DNA of 64,000 bases from Flavobacterium zhairuonense (GCF_004352915.1 NZ_SJSY01000067.1:124001-188000), one strand, 5' to 3'; shown: positions 15,098 through 24,736, numbered from the stretch's first letter. The notes: a model not told the origin generated them from the sequence alone. Numbers and translations: made by a program.

Positions 15098-17560
15098 TTG
15101 AATAAATATAAGCTAATACTTGTTTTCTTTTTTTTATGTATCGGGTCTATTGCATTTGCTCAAAACGCTCATGTGAAAGGTGTTATTTTAGACACAGAAA
15201 ATCATCCAGTTGCAGATGTTAATATTTCGTATCAAGGAAATGTTGTTCAGTCAGATCAAAATGGAGTTTTTTATATTAAAGTGCCGGCAAATAAAAAAGT
15301 GTCTTTGATTTTTACCCACGTTTCTCTAAAAATGATGAGCCTTGTGGTAAGTTTGAAGCCAAACGAAGTTTTTCTTTTTAATCCGGTAATGAGCAGTTCT
15401 GCCGAACAAATGGGTGAAGTTTTTGTTTCTTCTAAAAATAAAAAACGGGTTCAAGGTATTGTAACTGTTGAACCTGAAACTATAAAGAAAATTCCTGGAG
15501 CAAACGCGGGAATAGAAAATATTTTAAAAACTTTGCCAGGAGTAAACTCAAATAATGAATTGAGTACACAATATGCGGTGCGTGGCGGGAATTATGATGA
15601 AAATTTAGTTTATGTAAATGAAGTCGAGGTCTATCGTCCTTTTTTGATTCGCTCTGGCCAGCAAGAAGGGTTGAGTTTTACAAATACCGATTTAGTGCAG
15701 AATGTCGATTTTTCGGCTGGAGGATTTCAGGCTAAATTTGGAGATAAATTATCTTCTGTTTTAGATATTACTTACAGAAAACCAACTCAGTTTGGCGCCG
15801 CTTTTGAAGCTAGCTTTTTGGGTGCAAGCGCTGCTGTCGATTTGGTCTCTAAAAATAAAAAATGGTCGGCGGTTACTGGAATACGTTATCGAAATAATAG
15901 TCTTTTGGTAAACAGTCAAGATACAGAAACAAATTATACTCCGATTTTTGTTGATATTCAAACGAATATTAATTATGATATTTCTGAAAAATGGCAAATG
16001 AGCTTTCTAGGAAATATTTCTCAGAATAAATATTCATATCAGCCATTGTCTCGTCAAACAAATTTTGGAACCATTGATCAGCCAATGGCTTTGACGGTAT
16101 ATTATGACGGTCAGGAAAAAGATAAATATGAAACCTATTTTGGGGCTTTAAAAACAACTTACAAAGTTTCTCCAAGTTTAACTTTTAAATTGATTGGTTC
16201 TCTTTTTCATACGACAGAACAAGAGCATTTTGATATTTTGGCACAATACCGTTTAGGAAATGTTGATGAGAATGGAAATATTGAAGATGTCGATTTTACA
16301 CGTGGAATTGGTTCTCAATTAAATCATGCTCGAAATGATCTGGATGCTTTGATTGCTAATGCAGAAATAAAAGGTTTTAAAGAATGGATGAACGACAGTG
16401 AATTGGAATTTGGCTTGAAATATACTCGGGAATCTATTCGTGATCGCGTAGTCGAGTGGGAGGTGATCGATTCGGCTGGATTCTCAATTAATCCTCCATT
16501 AGTAATTTTGCCAAAAAATAATCAGCCGTATCAGCCTTATACAGGGCCGTTATTGCCTTATCAAGATGTTAGGGCTACAAATTTTAATACCATAAATAGG
16601 CTTTCCGGTTATATGCAGTTCAATAAAAAAACGGCTATTGGTTCTAGTCAGGTTTGGTATCATATTGGTGCGCGTTTTCAGAGTTGGAATGTTAAGGGGG
16701 CTTTAGAAGAAGGCAAAAACCAGTTCGTCTTAAGTCCGCGTGCTCAATTTTCTATAAAACCGGATTGGGATATGGATATGGTTTTTAGGGTTTCAGGAGG
16801 GCTTTATCATCAACCACCATTTTATAGGGAGCTTCGTGATTTAGATGGCGTTGTTCATCCAAATGTAAAAGCGCAGGAATCAGTTCACATTGTTTTAGGA
16901 AATGACTACAATTTTAAAATGTGGAATCGTCCTTTTAAATGGGTGACCGAAGTGTATTATAAATCACTTTCAGATGTAAATGTATATTCAATAGACAATG
17001 TCAGAATTCGATATATTGCCAATAATAATGCAAAAGCCTACGCTCAAGGTCTTGATTTTAGGTTAAATGGCGAATTTGTTCCAGGGACAGAATCTTGGGT
17101 GAGTTTTGGATATTTGAAGACCGAAGAAAATTATGAAAACAAAGGATATATTGCCAGGCCAACAGATCAACGTTTGAAATTTGCGATGTTGTTTCAGGAT
17201 TATATGCCAAATATTCCGAGTGTGAAATTGTATTTGAATTTAGTGTACAATACAGGTTTACCTGGCGGAGCGCCGGCTTATTCTGATCCGTATTTGTATC
17301 AAAACAGATTGAATGATTACAGAAGGGCAGATGTTGGTTTTGCGAAAGTTTTTGTAGATAGCAGTACAAAAGTTGCTAAAGCAAAATGGCTGAAAGATTT
17401 TAAAGAATTATCAGTTGGATTGGAGATTTTTAATCTTTTCAATAATCAAAATGCAATTACCAATACTTGGGTTCGTGATGTGTATTCTAAAAATGAATAT
17501 GCGATTCCAAATTATATGACTTCGAGAGTTTTTAATGTTAAGATTAATGCAAGGTTATGA
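15098..17560 (+). CDS. TonB-dependent receptor with carboxypeptidase-like regulatory domain
   Basis: This 820-residue outer-membrane receptor has a signal peptide (ending IAFAQ), a carboxypeptidase-regulatory-like domain (about 25-100), and a TonB plug with ILKTLPGVNS, the YAVRGGNYDENLVYVN segment and SAGGFQAKFGDKLSS. A 22-strand-type barrel ends in KINARL. The likely start is TTG at 15098, because no ATG or GTG gives the signal sequence. The substrate is unknown. It lies 11 bases after an M23 peptidase gene and overlaps the next gene by ATGA, so the genes form an operon. Confidence 0.87.
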   Translation: MNKYKLILVFFFLCIGSIAFAQNAHVKGVILDTENHPVADVNISYQGNVVQSDQNGVFYIKVPANKKVSLIFTHVSLKMMSLVVSLKPNEVFLFNPVMSSSAEQMGEVFVSSKNKKRVQGIVTVEPETIKKIPGANAGIENILKTLPGVNSNNELSTQYAVRGGNYDENLVYVNEVEVYRPFLIRSGQQEGLSFTNTDLVQNVDFSAGGFQAKFGDKLSSVLDITYRKPTQFGAAFEASFLGASAAVDLVSKNKKWSAVTGIRYRNNSLLVNSQDTETNYTPIFVDIQTNINYDISEKWQMSFLGNISQNKYSYQPLSRQTNFGTIDQPMALTVYYDGQEKDKYETYFGALKTTYKVSPSLTFKLIGSLFHTTEQEHFDILAQYRLGNVDENGNIEDVDFTRGIGSQLNHARNDLDALIANAEIKGFKEWMNDSELEFGLKYTRESIRDRVVEWEVIDSAGFSINPPLVILPKNNQPYQPYTGPLLPYQDVRATNFNTINRLSGYMQFNKKTAIGSSQVWYHIGARFQSWNVKGALEEGKNQFVLSPRAQFSIKPDWDMDMVFRVSGGLYHQPPFYRELRDLDGVVHPNVKAQESVHIVLGNDYNFKMWNRPFKWVTEVYYKSLSDVNVYSIDNVRIRYIANNNAKAYAQGLDFRLNGEFVPGTESWVSFGYLKTEENYENKGYIARPTDQRLKFAMLFQDYMPNIPSVKLYLNLVYNTGLPGGAPAYSDPYLYQNRLNDYRRADVGFAKVFVDSSTKVAKAKWLKDFKELSVGLEIFNLFNNQNAITNTWVRDVYSKNEYAIPNYMTSRVFNVKINARL

Positions 17561-18222
17561 TCGAGAAACGTGAAAAAAGAAAAAAGATTTTTTACGTTCC
17601 AGGAATGATTTCTTTGGTTTTTATTCCTTTATTCTGTCTTTATCATTTTTATAAAGTTGATGCTTTTAAGGTTTATAATAGTATAGAATTATCAATGCCT
17701 TATGAAAACAATTTTGAAAAATATAAATTTTCGACTCTAAGAAAATATAAAGAATTTAGTTTTGCCCGAAATCACTCTGAAAAGAAAAAACTGAATGAAA
17801 TGAGGCTTTATCTTAGAAAACTGAGAGTTGAAAAAGATACTGTAAATGGCATTAAAATACATTTTGGACTAAAATCAAATTATCAAACATTTATAAGTAC
17901 TCTTGATATTTTAGCAGAAGAAGAGGCGCCTACTTGGGTAATTAATAAAAATGATATTTATGTTTTAGGAAGCAGTAATGTGTATAAAAAAGTGAAAGAT
18001 GCAATTGAGCATCATACAATGAATTGTGGTACAGGTGAGGTGATGAGAAGACAGGCTTATTGGGCAGAAAAACAGGCCAAAGAAGAAGAAATGCATAGTT
18101 TTCAAACTTCTTTTTTAAAACAAAAATGGAAATCGCTTTCTCTAGGTTATTTAGGACTTGTATTCTTAAATATCTTCATTTTAGTAAAATTCAATAAAAC
18201 CAAATTTTACAATCAAAAATAG
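17557..18222 (+). CDS. Two-helix inner-membrane protein of unknown function
   Basis: This 221-residue protein has a basic N-terminus and a membrane helix at about 13-32 (FYVPGMISLVFIPLFCLYHF). A charged, probably periplasmic domain of roughly 155 residues follows, then a second helix near the C-terminus (about 194-212). I do not recognise a family. The middle region with a YQTFISTLDILAEE and DIYVLG pattern faintly recalls ExbD-like folds, which would suit a TonB-receptor neighbour, but this is speculative. Its ATG overlaps the receptor stop (ATGA), so translation is probably coupled. Confidence 0.7.
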   Translation: MIEKREKRKKIFYVPGMISLVFIPLFCLYHFYKVDAFKVYNSIELSMPYENNFEKYKFSTLRKYKEFSFARNHSEKKKLNEMRLYLRKLRVEKDTVNGIKIHFGLKSNYQTFISTLDILAEEEAPTWVINKNDIYVLGSSNVYKKVKDAIEHHTMNCGTGEVMRRQAYWAEKQAKEEEMHSFQTSFLKQKWKSLSLGYLGLVFLNIFILVKFNKTKFYNQK

Positions 18223-18253
18223 TATATTTGATATTCTAATATAATTGCCACAA

Positions 18254-18976
18254 ATGAAAAACTATATAAAATATATCGGCTTATTAATTATCGGAACTGC
18301 AATGAGTTGTAAGGATGAAGTGCAGAAGCCGAAAGTGATTTATGATGCTTCAAACAAAGCTAGTGTTGTGGCCAAAACCGACTCGACTCAAATTGAGATT
18401 GCTGATTTGCCGATTCAAATGGAAGGAACAAATTATTTGATTCATCCTGTTGGTGATTTGAGAGTATATGAAAAAGGCTCAAAAGCGCGTTATGGTTCGT
18501 CTAGCGTAAATGATGTGAGCTTCACAATTTCGAATTTGGGAGAATATGAAATTACAGGGTATTTGCAGAATTTAAAATTCCAGAAAGTAGATTCAGATTC
18601 TATTAGGCCTTTGTCAGATAAACCAGTTTTGATTTTAACGGCTACTTATTTGAAGACTGTTGCAGATAAAACACAGAATAAAGTAATGGTTTATACGCTA
18701 ACAGATTCAGATACTAACAAAGATGGCAAAATTGATACGGGAGATATCAAAACTTTATATTTGAGTAATATCAGTGGTGAAAATTTCACGAAGGTTTCGC
18801 CAGATCTTCAGGAATTAGTAGATTGGAGTTTAATCGAATCTAAAAACCGTTTGTATTTCAGAACAATTGAAGATACTAACCAAAACGGCCAATTTGATAA
18901 AAATGATGTTTTGCATTACAACTATATAGATTTAGCTTCAAAAAACTGGGAGGTTAAAAGTTATAAACCTATCTAA
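18254..18976 (+). CDS. Putative lipoprotein with EF-hand-like calcium motifs
   Basis: This 240-residue protein starts at ATG 18254 and has a short lipoprotein signal (LLIIGTAMSC, cysteine near residue 19). The C-terminal half contains two EF-hand or dockerin-like loops, DSDTNKDGKIDTGDI and DTNQNGQFDKND, which can bind Ca2+. No enzyme domain is recognisable. It follows the two-helix membrane gene by about 30 bases and probably belongs to the same transcript as the TonB receptor. Its TAA stop is the first unit of a CTAAGNNN array. Confidence 0.75.
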   Translation: MKNYIKYIGLLIIGTAMSCKDEVQKPKVIYDASNKASVVAKTDSTQIEIADLPIQMEGTNYLIHPVGDLRVYEKGSKARYGSSSVNDVSFTISNLGEYEITGYLQNLKFQKVDSDSIRPLSDKPVLILTATYLKTVADKTQNKVMVYTLTDSDTNKDGKIDTGDIKTLYLSNISGENFTKVSPDLQELVDWSLIESKNRLYFRTIEDTNQNGQFDKNDVLHYNYIDLASKNWEVKSYKPI

Positions 18977-19016
18977 GGTGCTAAGGTTCTGAGATGCTAA
19001 GATTCTAAGGTTTTTT
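18973..19016 (+). repeat. 8-bp tandem array CTAAGNNN, copy 3
   Basis: CTAAGGTG, CTAAGGTT, CTGAGATG, CTAAGATT and CTAAGGTT follow one another at exact 8-base spacing (18973-19012), then six T. The TAA of the first unit is the stop of the lipoprotein gene. Stops at 18974, 18982, 18990, 18998 and 19006 close all three frames. Confidence 0.82.
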
Positions 19017-19023
19017 GTAAAAC

Positions 19024-19092
19024 GATTCCAGAGGAATCGGCAGAGCCAAAGGCTCGGCCAATTTTGAAGGGCTGGACTTTAGTCCAGTTTAA
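19024..19092. repeat. REP-like cluster of short palindromes
   Basis: It contains three palindromes: GATTCCAGAGGAATC (19024-19038), GAGCCAAAGGCTC (19043-19055) and CTGGACTTTAGTCCAG (19072-19087) followed by TTTAA. The second and third also occur, with small changes, in the cluster at 27293-27400. The layout of several short hairpins fits REP/BIME-type elements. Confidence 0.65.
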
Positions 19093-19116
19093 CCGTATAG
19101 TTTCGGCAAAGAAAAA

Positions 19117-19818
19117 TCAGATCAGAATGTCGCTCTCCAAATCAGATTTCTCAATTTCGAAACCAAAATCCAATCGTTCAACCAATTCGATAACCAGTTT
19201 TTTATACCAGTTTTCAGATTTTGGATGAATGTAAATTTTCTCAATCAATTGATTGATGTCAACATTGATTTTTAATCCATCATTCAGTTTTAAAGAACTT
19301 TTAGAAGTGTCGGTAATAATACGGACTTCACGTTCGTATTGAAAGCTTTTTCGTTTAAATAAAAAAGGAAAGAATAAATCATCAAACGGAATATATTCTT
19401 TTTTGTAGTCGATGTAATTTACCTCGCCAATATATTGGTCAAAATTATTTTCTGGTTTTAGCGCCTTTTGTAATCTTCCAATAGTAGATTGAATAGCAAG
19501 ACCTTCACTGTTTTGTGTGAAAATCTGCCACATGGCAAATGATTCGTACTCGTTAATGTGCCAACTGCTTATTGCAACTTTCTCCCTGTGCGTTTTGTAA
19601 TAATTTAAAAAGTCAGGATTGTCGACGGCCAGTTTTTTGATCTCTTCGTAAGTAGGTTCGCTAAAAGTGCCTTCGTATTGATCTTCAAACTTGTCTGAAC
19701 GCGACATAAATAATTTTTTCGAAAGCAATAAATCAAGAAATTTAGATAAGTCGAGATACTTCCAAACGATAGTATCAGGATCTTCGGGCAATTTTATATT
19801 CGGATTATTGATGTACAT
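19117..19818 (-). CDS. DUF2971 domain protein
   Basis: This 233-residue cytoplasmic protein fits DUF2971. It opens with the typical WKYLDLSKFLDLLLSKKLF, then RSDKFEDQYEGTF, a WHINEYESFAMWQIF segment, and late FKRKSFQYEREVRII. DUF2971 proteins have no established biochemical function, though they occur often in defence islands and accessory loci. Here the neighbours are ordinary envelope genes, so I make no defence claim. The gene appears monocistronic, with no signal peptide or membrane helix. Confidence 0.8.
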   Translation of the reverse strand: MYINNPNIKLPEDPDTIVWKYLDLSKFLDLLLSKKLFMSRSDKFEDQYEGTFSEPTYEEIKKLAVDNPDFLNYYKTHREKVAISSWHINEYESFAMWQIFTQNSEGLAIQSTIGRLQKALKPENNFDQYIGEVNYIDYKKEYIPFDDLFFPFLFKRKSFQYEREVRIITDTSKSSLKLNDGLKINVDINQLIEKIYIHPKSENWYKKLVIELVERLDFGFEIEKSDLESDILI

Positions 19819-19854
19819 TTTTAAAGAATTATCAATAGCTACCTAAAGTTATAA

Positions 19855-19909
19855 AAATAAAAACAGATTAAAGAAAATTAAATGGTGTTTTAATATTTCC
19901 TTAATCTGT
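19855..19909 (-). terminator. Intrinsic terminator of the ABC exporter gene
   Basis: ACAGATTAA (19863-19871) pairs with TTAATCTGT (19901-19909), and the stem extends inward imperfectly. On the minus strand the arm is followed by TTTTTATTTTT. It lies downstream of the 19937 stop. Confidence 0.7.
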
Positions 19910-19936
19910 AAAAATGATTTATTTCTTTTATGAATC

Positions 19937-21766
19937 TTATGATTCGAAAGACTGCATCGTAACTAGTTTGTTATAAGTTCCGTTATGGGCAATTAATTCT
20001 TCGTGAGTTCCCTGCTCAACGATTCTTCCTTTTTGCATTACTACAATTAAATCTGCTTTTTGAATGGTTGAAAGACGGTGTGCAATTACAATTGAAGTTC
20101 TGTTCTGCATCATGTTTTCAAGCGCAACTTGAACAAATTTTTCGCTTTCGGTATCCAATGCCGATGTGGCTTCATCTAGAATCATGATCGGAGGATTTTT
20201 AAGAACTGCTCTTGCGATTGATAAACGTTGTTTTTGTCCGCCTGAAAGTTTGTTTCCGCTGTCTCCAATGTTAGTGTAGATTCCTTGAGGAAGATCTTTT
20301 ACAAATTCATAAGCATTTGCAATTTTTAGAGCCTCGATAATTTCATCATCAGTGGCATCAAGTTTTCCTAATGAAATATTAGCTTTAATTGTATCGTTGA
20401 ATAAAATACTGTCTTGAGTTACTAATCCCATTAAACTGCGAAGTGATTGCAGGTTCATGTCTTTTATGTTGATGTCATCAATTGAAATCGTCCCGTCGTT
20501 TACATCGTAAAAACGAGTCAATAAGTTTGCGATTGTACTTTTTCCGCTTCCAGATTGACCAACAAGTGCAACCGTCTGACCTTTTTTGATTTGAAGAGAA
20601 AAGTCTTTTAAAACTGTTTCGTCCTCATATTTAAAGTTAACATGCTCTATATTTATATCGCTGTCAAAAGTGGTTTTTTCAATTGCTTTTTCTTTAGAAA
20701 CAATCGTGTTTTCTTGTTCTAAGATTTCGAGAACACGTTCAGCAGCGGCGTTTCCTCTTTTTACTCCGTATGAAGCTTTAGAAATTGCTTTTGCAGGAGT
20801 AAGAATGTTATATGCTAAAGTCATGTAGCCAATAAAAGCTGCAGGGGCTAAAGTTTTGTCAATCAGTACCATTTGTCCTCCATACCATAATAAAATAGTG
20901 ATAACTAAAATTCCCATGAATTCACTCGCAGGAGAAGCAAGATTTTGACGGTTTCCAATACTGTTAGATAATTTGAAAAAACGTTCTGTTGAATTTCGAA
21001 AAACAGTATTGAAGTAATTTTCAGAGTTGTATCCTTTTACGACTTTCAGTCCACCAATAGTTTCTTCAATTGTAGATAAAAAAGTGCCTTGTTCCTGTTG
21101 TGCTTTTGAAGATTGTTTTTTAAGTTGTTTTCCAATCAAAGAGATTACATAACCAGAAATCGGAATGAAAATAAAAACAAAAAGAGTAAGTTTGGCACTA
21201 ATTGTAACCATCGTGATTATGGTAAAAACAATGGTTAGTGGTTCTTTTACAATTAGCTCCAAAATGGCTAGAAATGAAGTTTGAACCTCATTTACGTCAC
21301 CCGAGATTCTGGAAATAACATCGCCTTTTCTTTTTTCGGAGAAAAAAGCCAAAGGTAATTCGAGTGTTTTTTTATACATAGCATTTCGCATGTCTCTCAA
21401 AATTCCGTTTCGCAGAAAGTTGATAAAATACATGGCTAAGTAATCAAATAAGTTTTTTAGTAAAAAGATTGATATTACTGTTAAAACCATGATGGATAAA
21501 GTATATCCCGGACCATTTGCATCTGTGGTTTTCGTAACAAAATAACTTAAAGAATCTTCGGCATAGTCTTTAAGCTCGCTTATTCCTGTATAAACTGGCT
21601 TAATAGTATTTCTTTTGGTTTGGTCAAATAAAACCTGAATCATCGGGATTAAAGACACAAATGAAAGTGTGCTGAAAAGGGCATACAGAACATTGAAAAA
21701 AATGTTTAAGTAGGCATATTTTTTATACGGATGTATAAATGGAACTATTTTTTTGAAATTACTCAT
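19937..21766 (-). CDS. MsbA-type ABC exporter (fused permease and ATPase)
   Basis: This 609-residue half-transporter has six membrane helices in about residues 15-320, then an ATPase domain from about 365. The ATPase shows Walker A (GQSGSGKST), the signature LSGGQKQRLSIARA, Walker B (MILDEATSALD) and the switch His (IAHRLST). It should homodimerise in the inner membrane. Lipid A-core or another amphiphile is the likely substrate by analogy to MsbA, and the sugar and glycosyltransferase genes beside it are consistent with envelope lipid work. Substrate cannot be fixed from sequence. Confidence 0.88.
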   Translation of the reverse strand: MSNFKKIVPFIHPYKKYAYLNIFFNVLYALFSTLSFVSLIPMIQVLFDQTKRNTIKPVYTGISELKDYAEDSLSYFVTKTTDANGPGYTLSIMVLTVISIFLLKNLFDYLAMYFINFLRNGILRDMRNAMYKKTLELPLAFFSEKRKGDVISRISGDVNEVQTSFLAILELIVKEPLTIVFTIITMVTISAKLTLFVFIFIPISGYVISLIGKQLKKQSSKAQQEQGTFLSTIEETIGGLKVVKGYNSENYFNTVFRNSTERFFKLSNSIGNRQNLASPASEFMGILVITILLWYGGQMVLIDKTLAPAAFIGYMTLAYNILTPAKAISKASYGVKRGNAAAERVLEILEQENTIVSKEKAIEKTTFDSDINIEHVNFKYEDETVLKDFSLQIKKGQTVALVGQSGSGKSTIANLLTRFYDVNDGTISIDDINIKDMNLQSLRSLMGLVTQDSILFNDTIKANISLGKLDATDDEIIEALKIANAYEFVKDLPQGIYTNIGDSGNKLSGGQKQRLSIARAVLKNPPIMILDEATSALDTESEKFVQVALENMMQNRTSIVIAHRLSTIQKADLIVVMQKGRIVEQGTHEELIAHNGTYNKLVTMQSFES

Positions 21767-21897
21767 TTATGTTTTTTGATGTTATTTTCTTTTTGGTTGA
21801 TGGCTTTACTATTATTTAATTATTTGGTAAAGCAATTTTCACTGCACAAAATTAATCCAATTGAGGTGTTTTCAATTTCTTTTTGCTTTTTTTTATA

Positions 21898-21940
21898 AAA
21901 AAAACTCTGACTTGCATTTCAAAAATGTAAATCAGAGTTT
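21898..21940 (-). terminator. Intrinsic terminator of the phosphohexomutase gene
   Basis: AAACTCTGA with its extension (21902-21919) pairs with 21925-21940 (ATCAGAGTTT end). On the minus strand the stem is followed by eight T. It is 60 bases downstream of the 22000 stop codon. Confidence 0.82.
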
Positions 21941-21999
21941 ATTATAATATGTTTTTTCAATTGTGCACAAGCATGCGTAATTGGAAAAAGATTCAAATT

Positions 22000-23727
22000 T
22001 TATTTCAATTGCATATCAGCAATAATATTCTGTATTTTTCCGTCTAAGAATTTTTCTGCTTCGTCAAATTCTGAAACTGATTCGATTTCGGCATTTACGC
22101 TGATATAGAATTTGATTTTTGGCTCAGTTCCACTAGGTCTTGCACAAATTTTAGATCCGTCTTCCGTATAATAAATCAATACATTAGACTTCGGAATATC
22201 CATTGTAGATTCTTCGCCAGTCAACAAATTTAAAGCAATTGACGAATCATAATCTTCAATCATAATCACTCTTTGTCCGTTGATTTCTTTCAAAGGATTC
22301 TGACGCAAATTGATCATCATTTGGTTGATTTCTTCTAAACCTTCCATTCCTTTTTTAGTCAATGAAACTAGGTATTCTTTATAAAAACCATTTTCAACAT
22401 AAAGTTGTAGAAGCTCTTTGTAAACAGAACTTCCTGCAGCTTTTGCCTGCGCAGCAACTTCGCAGATTAATAAAGTTGCAGCAACGGCATCTTTATCTCT
22501 AACAGCGTCACCAACCATGAAACCAAAGCTTTCTTCGCCACCTCCAATAAATTGCAGTTCTGGAAAATCTTTGATCATTTTTGCAATCCATTTGAATCCA
22601 GTCAAACCTACTTTGCATTCAACACCATAACTTGTTGCCAATTCCATGATCATTGGAGTCGAAACGATTGTTGAACCTACAAATTGTTTTCCGTTGATTT
22701 TACCAGCTTTCTTCCATTGCTTCAATAAGAAAGAAGTCATTAAAACCATTGTCTGGTTTCCGTTAAGCAAAATTAATTTGTTGTCATTATCTCTAACTGC
22801 AACGCCTAAACGATCGCAATCAGGATCGGTACCAACAACAATGTCGGAGTTGGTTTTTTCTGCTAGAGCAACAGCCATTGCTAAAGCTTCAGGTTCTTCG
22901 GGATTTGGAGATTTTACAGTTGGGAAATCTCCGTCTGGAATAGCTTGTTCAGGAACGATGTGCACATTTTTGTAGCCTGCCTGCGATAAAGTATCAGGAA
23001 TAGATTTTATAGAAGTTCCGTGCAATGAAGTGAAAACAATATGTAAGTTATCTTTGGCTTCAGCGGGAGTATTGAAACTTGCATTTTCAATAGATGATTT
23101 CACAAAAGCCTTGTCGATATCAGTGTCAATATATTTAATTAAGCTTTCGTTTGCGTCAAATTTGATTTTGTCGTAGCTTAAATTTTCAATTACATTAATG
23201 ATAGCTTTGTCTTGCGGAGGAACAATTTGTCCGCCATCTTGCCAATATACTTTGTATCCATTGTATTCTGGCGGATTGTGAGAAGCCGTTAAAACGATTC
23301 CGCATTGGCATCCTAAATATTTAAGTGCAAAAGACAATTCTGGAGTTGGTCTTAAGTCTGAAAACAAATAAACCTGAATTCCGTTTGCAGAAAAAACATC
23401 AGCAACTACTTTTGCCAAAGTATTACTATTGTGGCGACAGTCGTAAGCAATAACCACTTTTAAAGGTTCATTTGGGAAAACCTCATGTAAATAATTAGAT
23501 AATCCTTGAGTGTTTTTTCCAAGCGTATATTTGTTGATTCTATTGTTTCCAATACCCATAACACCACGCATTCCACCTGTTCCAAATTCAAGGTTTTTAT
23601 AAAAACTTTCCTCTAGTTCTTTTGGAGAAGTTGTCATTAATTCTTTAACTGCAGCTTGTGTTTCTTTGTCAAATGTTGGTGTCAGCCATTCATTTACAGC
23701 GCTTAATATATTAGGTGCTATATTCAT
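22000..23727 (-). CDS. Phospho-sugar mutase (phosphoglucomutase/phosphomannomutase family)
   Basis: This 575-residue cytoplasmic enzyme of the alpha-D-phosphohexomutase superfamily interconverts hexose 1- and 6-phosphates. All four signature loops are present: the phosphoserine loop TASHNPPEYNGYKVYW, the Mg2+ loop DPDCDRLG, the sugar-binding GGGEESFG, and the phosphate-binding RPSGTEPKIKFY. The length fits the PgcA-like group of glucose or mannose mutases. It precedes a glycosyltransferase gene by 44 bases on the opposite side of its start, so the two may be cotranscribed for envelope glycan precursor supply. Confidence 0.92.
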   Translation of the reverse strand: MNIAPNILSAVNEWLTPTFDKETQAAVKELMTTSPKELEESFYKNLEFGTGGMRGVMGIGNNRINKYTLGKNTQGLSNYLHEVFPNEPLKVVIAYDCRHNSNTLAKVVADVFSANGIQVYLFSDLRPTPELSFALKYLGCQCGIVLTASHNPPEYNGYKVYWQDGGQIVPPQDKAIINVIENLSYDKIKFDANESLIKYIDTDIDKAFVKSSIENASFNTPAEAKDNLHIVFTSLHGTSIKSIPDTLSQAGYKNVHIVPEQAIPDGDFPTVKSPNPEEPEALAMAVALAEKTNSDIVVGTDPDCDRLGVAVRDNDNKLILLNGNQTMVLMTSFLLKQWKKAGKINGKQFVGSTIVSTPMIMELATSYGVECKVGLTGFKWIAKMIKDFPELQFIGGGEESFGFMVGDAVRDKDAVAATLLICEVAAQAKAAGSSVYKELLQLYVENGFYKEYLVSLTKKGMEGLEEINQMMINLRQNPLKEINGQRVIMIEDYDSSIALNLLTGEESTMDIPKSNVLIYYTEDGSKICARPSGTEPKIKFYISVNAEIESVSEFDEAEKFLDGKIQNIIADMQLK

Positions 23728-23771
23728 GTCAATTTTATATTTAAATTATAATATACAGAGTTGGTTATGCA

Positions 23772-24728
23772 TTAAAAGTTAACTTCGCGAGCTACTTTGT
23801 ATCTTGCTTCGTTGCTTTTGGTTCTTAAAATGATTTCGCCTAAAAATCCAGCAAGAAATAGCTGAGTCCCTAAAATCATTGTAGTCAAAGCAATATAAAA
23901 CCACGGATTGTTTGTAACAAGCGTATATTTCATTCCTTCGTACATATGATATAATTTAGAAATACCAATATAGCCTGCTGATAAAAATCCGATAATGAAC
24001 ATCAAAGATCCAATTGCGCCAAATAAGTGCATTGGCCTTTTTCCGAATCGTGATAAAAACCAGATTGTAATTAAATCTAAGAATCCGTTTATAAAACGTT
24101 CCATTCCAAATTTAGTTTCGCCATATTTTCTGGCTTGATGGATGACCACTTTTTCGCCAATTTTGTTGAAACCTGCGTTTTTTGCCAAAACCGGAATGTA
24201 TCGGTGCATTTCGCCAGATACTTCGATGTTTTTTACTACTGTGTTTTTGTATGCTTTTAATCCGCAGTTAAAATCATTCAGTTCAACGCCGGAAGTTTTT
24301 CTAGCGGCCCAATTGAATAGTTTTGAAGGCAGATTTTTTGCTACAACCGAGTCGTAGCGTTTCTTTTTCCATCCAGAAACCAAATCGTATTTCTGAGCGG
24401 TAATCATTTCGTATAAACCTGGAATTTCATCAGGACTGTCTTGTAAATCGGCATCCATTGTGATAATTACATCACCTTTTGCTTTTGCAAAACCAGCGTG
24501 CAAGGCCTGAGATTTTCCAAAGTTTTTCATAAAACGAATTCCTTTTACATTCGGGTTTTCGTTTGAAAAACTTTCAATAATATTCCAAGAATCATCTGTA
24601 CTACCATCATCTACAAAAATGATTTCATAAGAGTAATTGTTAGATTGCATCACTTTAATGATCCATGCGTAGAGTTCTTGAAGTGATTCCTCTTCGTTTA
24701 GAAGCGGTATAAGTATAGATAAATTCAT
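23772..24728 (-). CDS. Family 2 glycosyltransferase (DPM1/GtrB-like)
   Basis: This 318-residue enzyme has a GT2 catalytic domain (about 1-220) with FVDDGSTDDSW and the metal-binding MDADLQDSPDEI. Two C-terminal membrane helices (about 233-260 and 272-300) complete the layout. This is that of polyisoprenyl-phosphate glycosyltransferases such as GtrB, ArnC and DPM1, which move a sugar from a nucleotide donor to a lipid phosphate at the inner membrane. Donor and acceptor cannot be told from sequence. It starts 8 bases after the DUF4199 gene ends and is probably in its operon. Confidence 0.88.
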   Translation of the reverse strand: MNLSILIPLLNEEESLQELYAWIIKVMQSNNYSYEIIFVDDGSTDDSWNIIESFSNENPNVKGIRFMKNFGKSQALHAGFAKAKGDVIITMDADLQDSPDEIPGLYEMITAQKYDLVSGWKKKRYDSVVAKNLPSKLFNWAARKTSGVELNDFNCGLKAYKNTVVKNIEVSGEMHRYIPVLAKNAGFNKIGEKVVIHQARKYGETKFGMERFINGFLDLITIWFLSRFGKRPMHLFGAIGSLMFIIGFLSAGYIGISKLYHMYEGMKYTLVTNNPWFYIALTTMILGTQLFLAGFLGEIILRTKSNEARYKVAREVNF

Positions 24729-24736
24729 TTATATTT

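Noticed and set aside
19117..19818. DUF2971 gene as part of a defence island
   Set aside because: DUF2971 can occur near defence genes, but no nuclease, toxin, restriction or retron gene is close. The neighbours are ordinary envelope genes.
22646..22975. Plus-strand open frame inside the phosphohexomutase gene
   Set aside because: The opposite strand encodes the Mg2+-binding and catalytic loops of a well-conserved enzyme.
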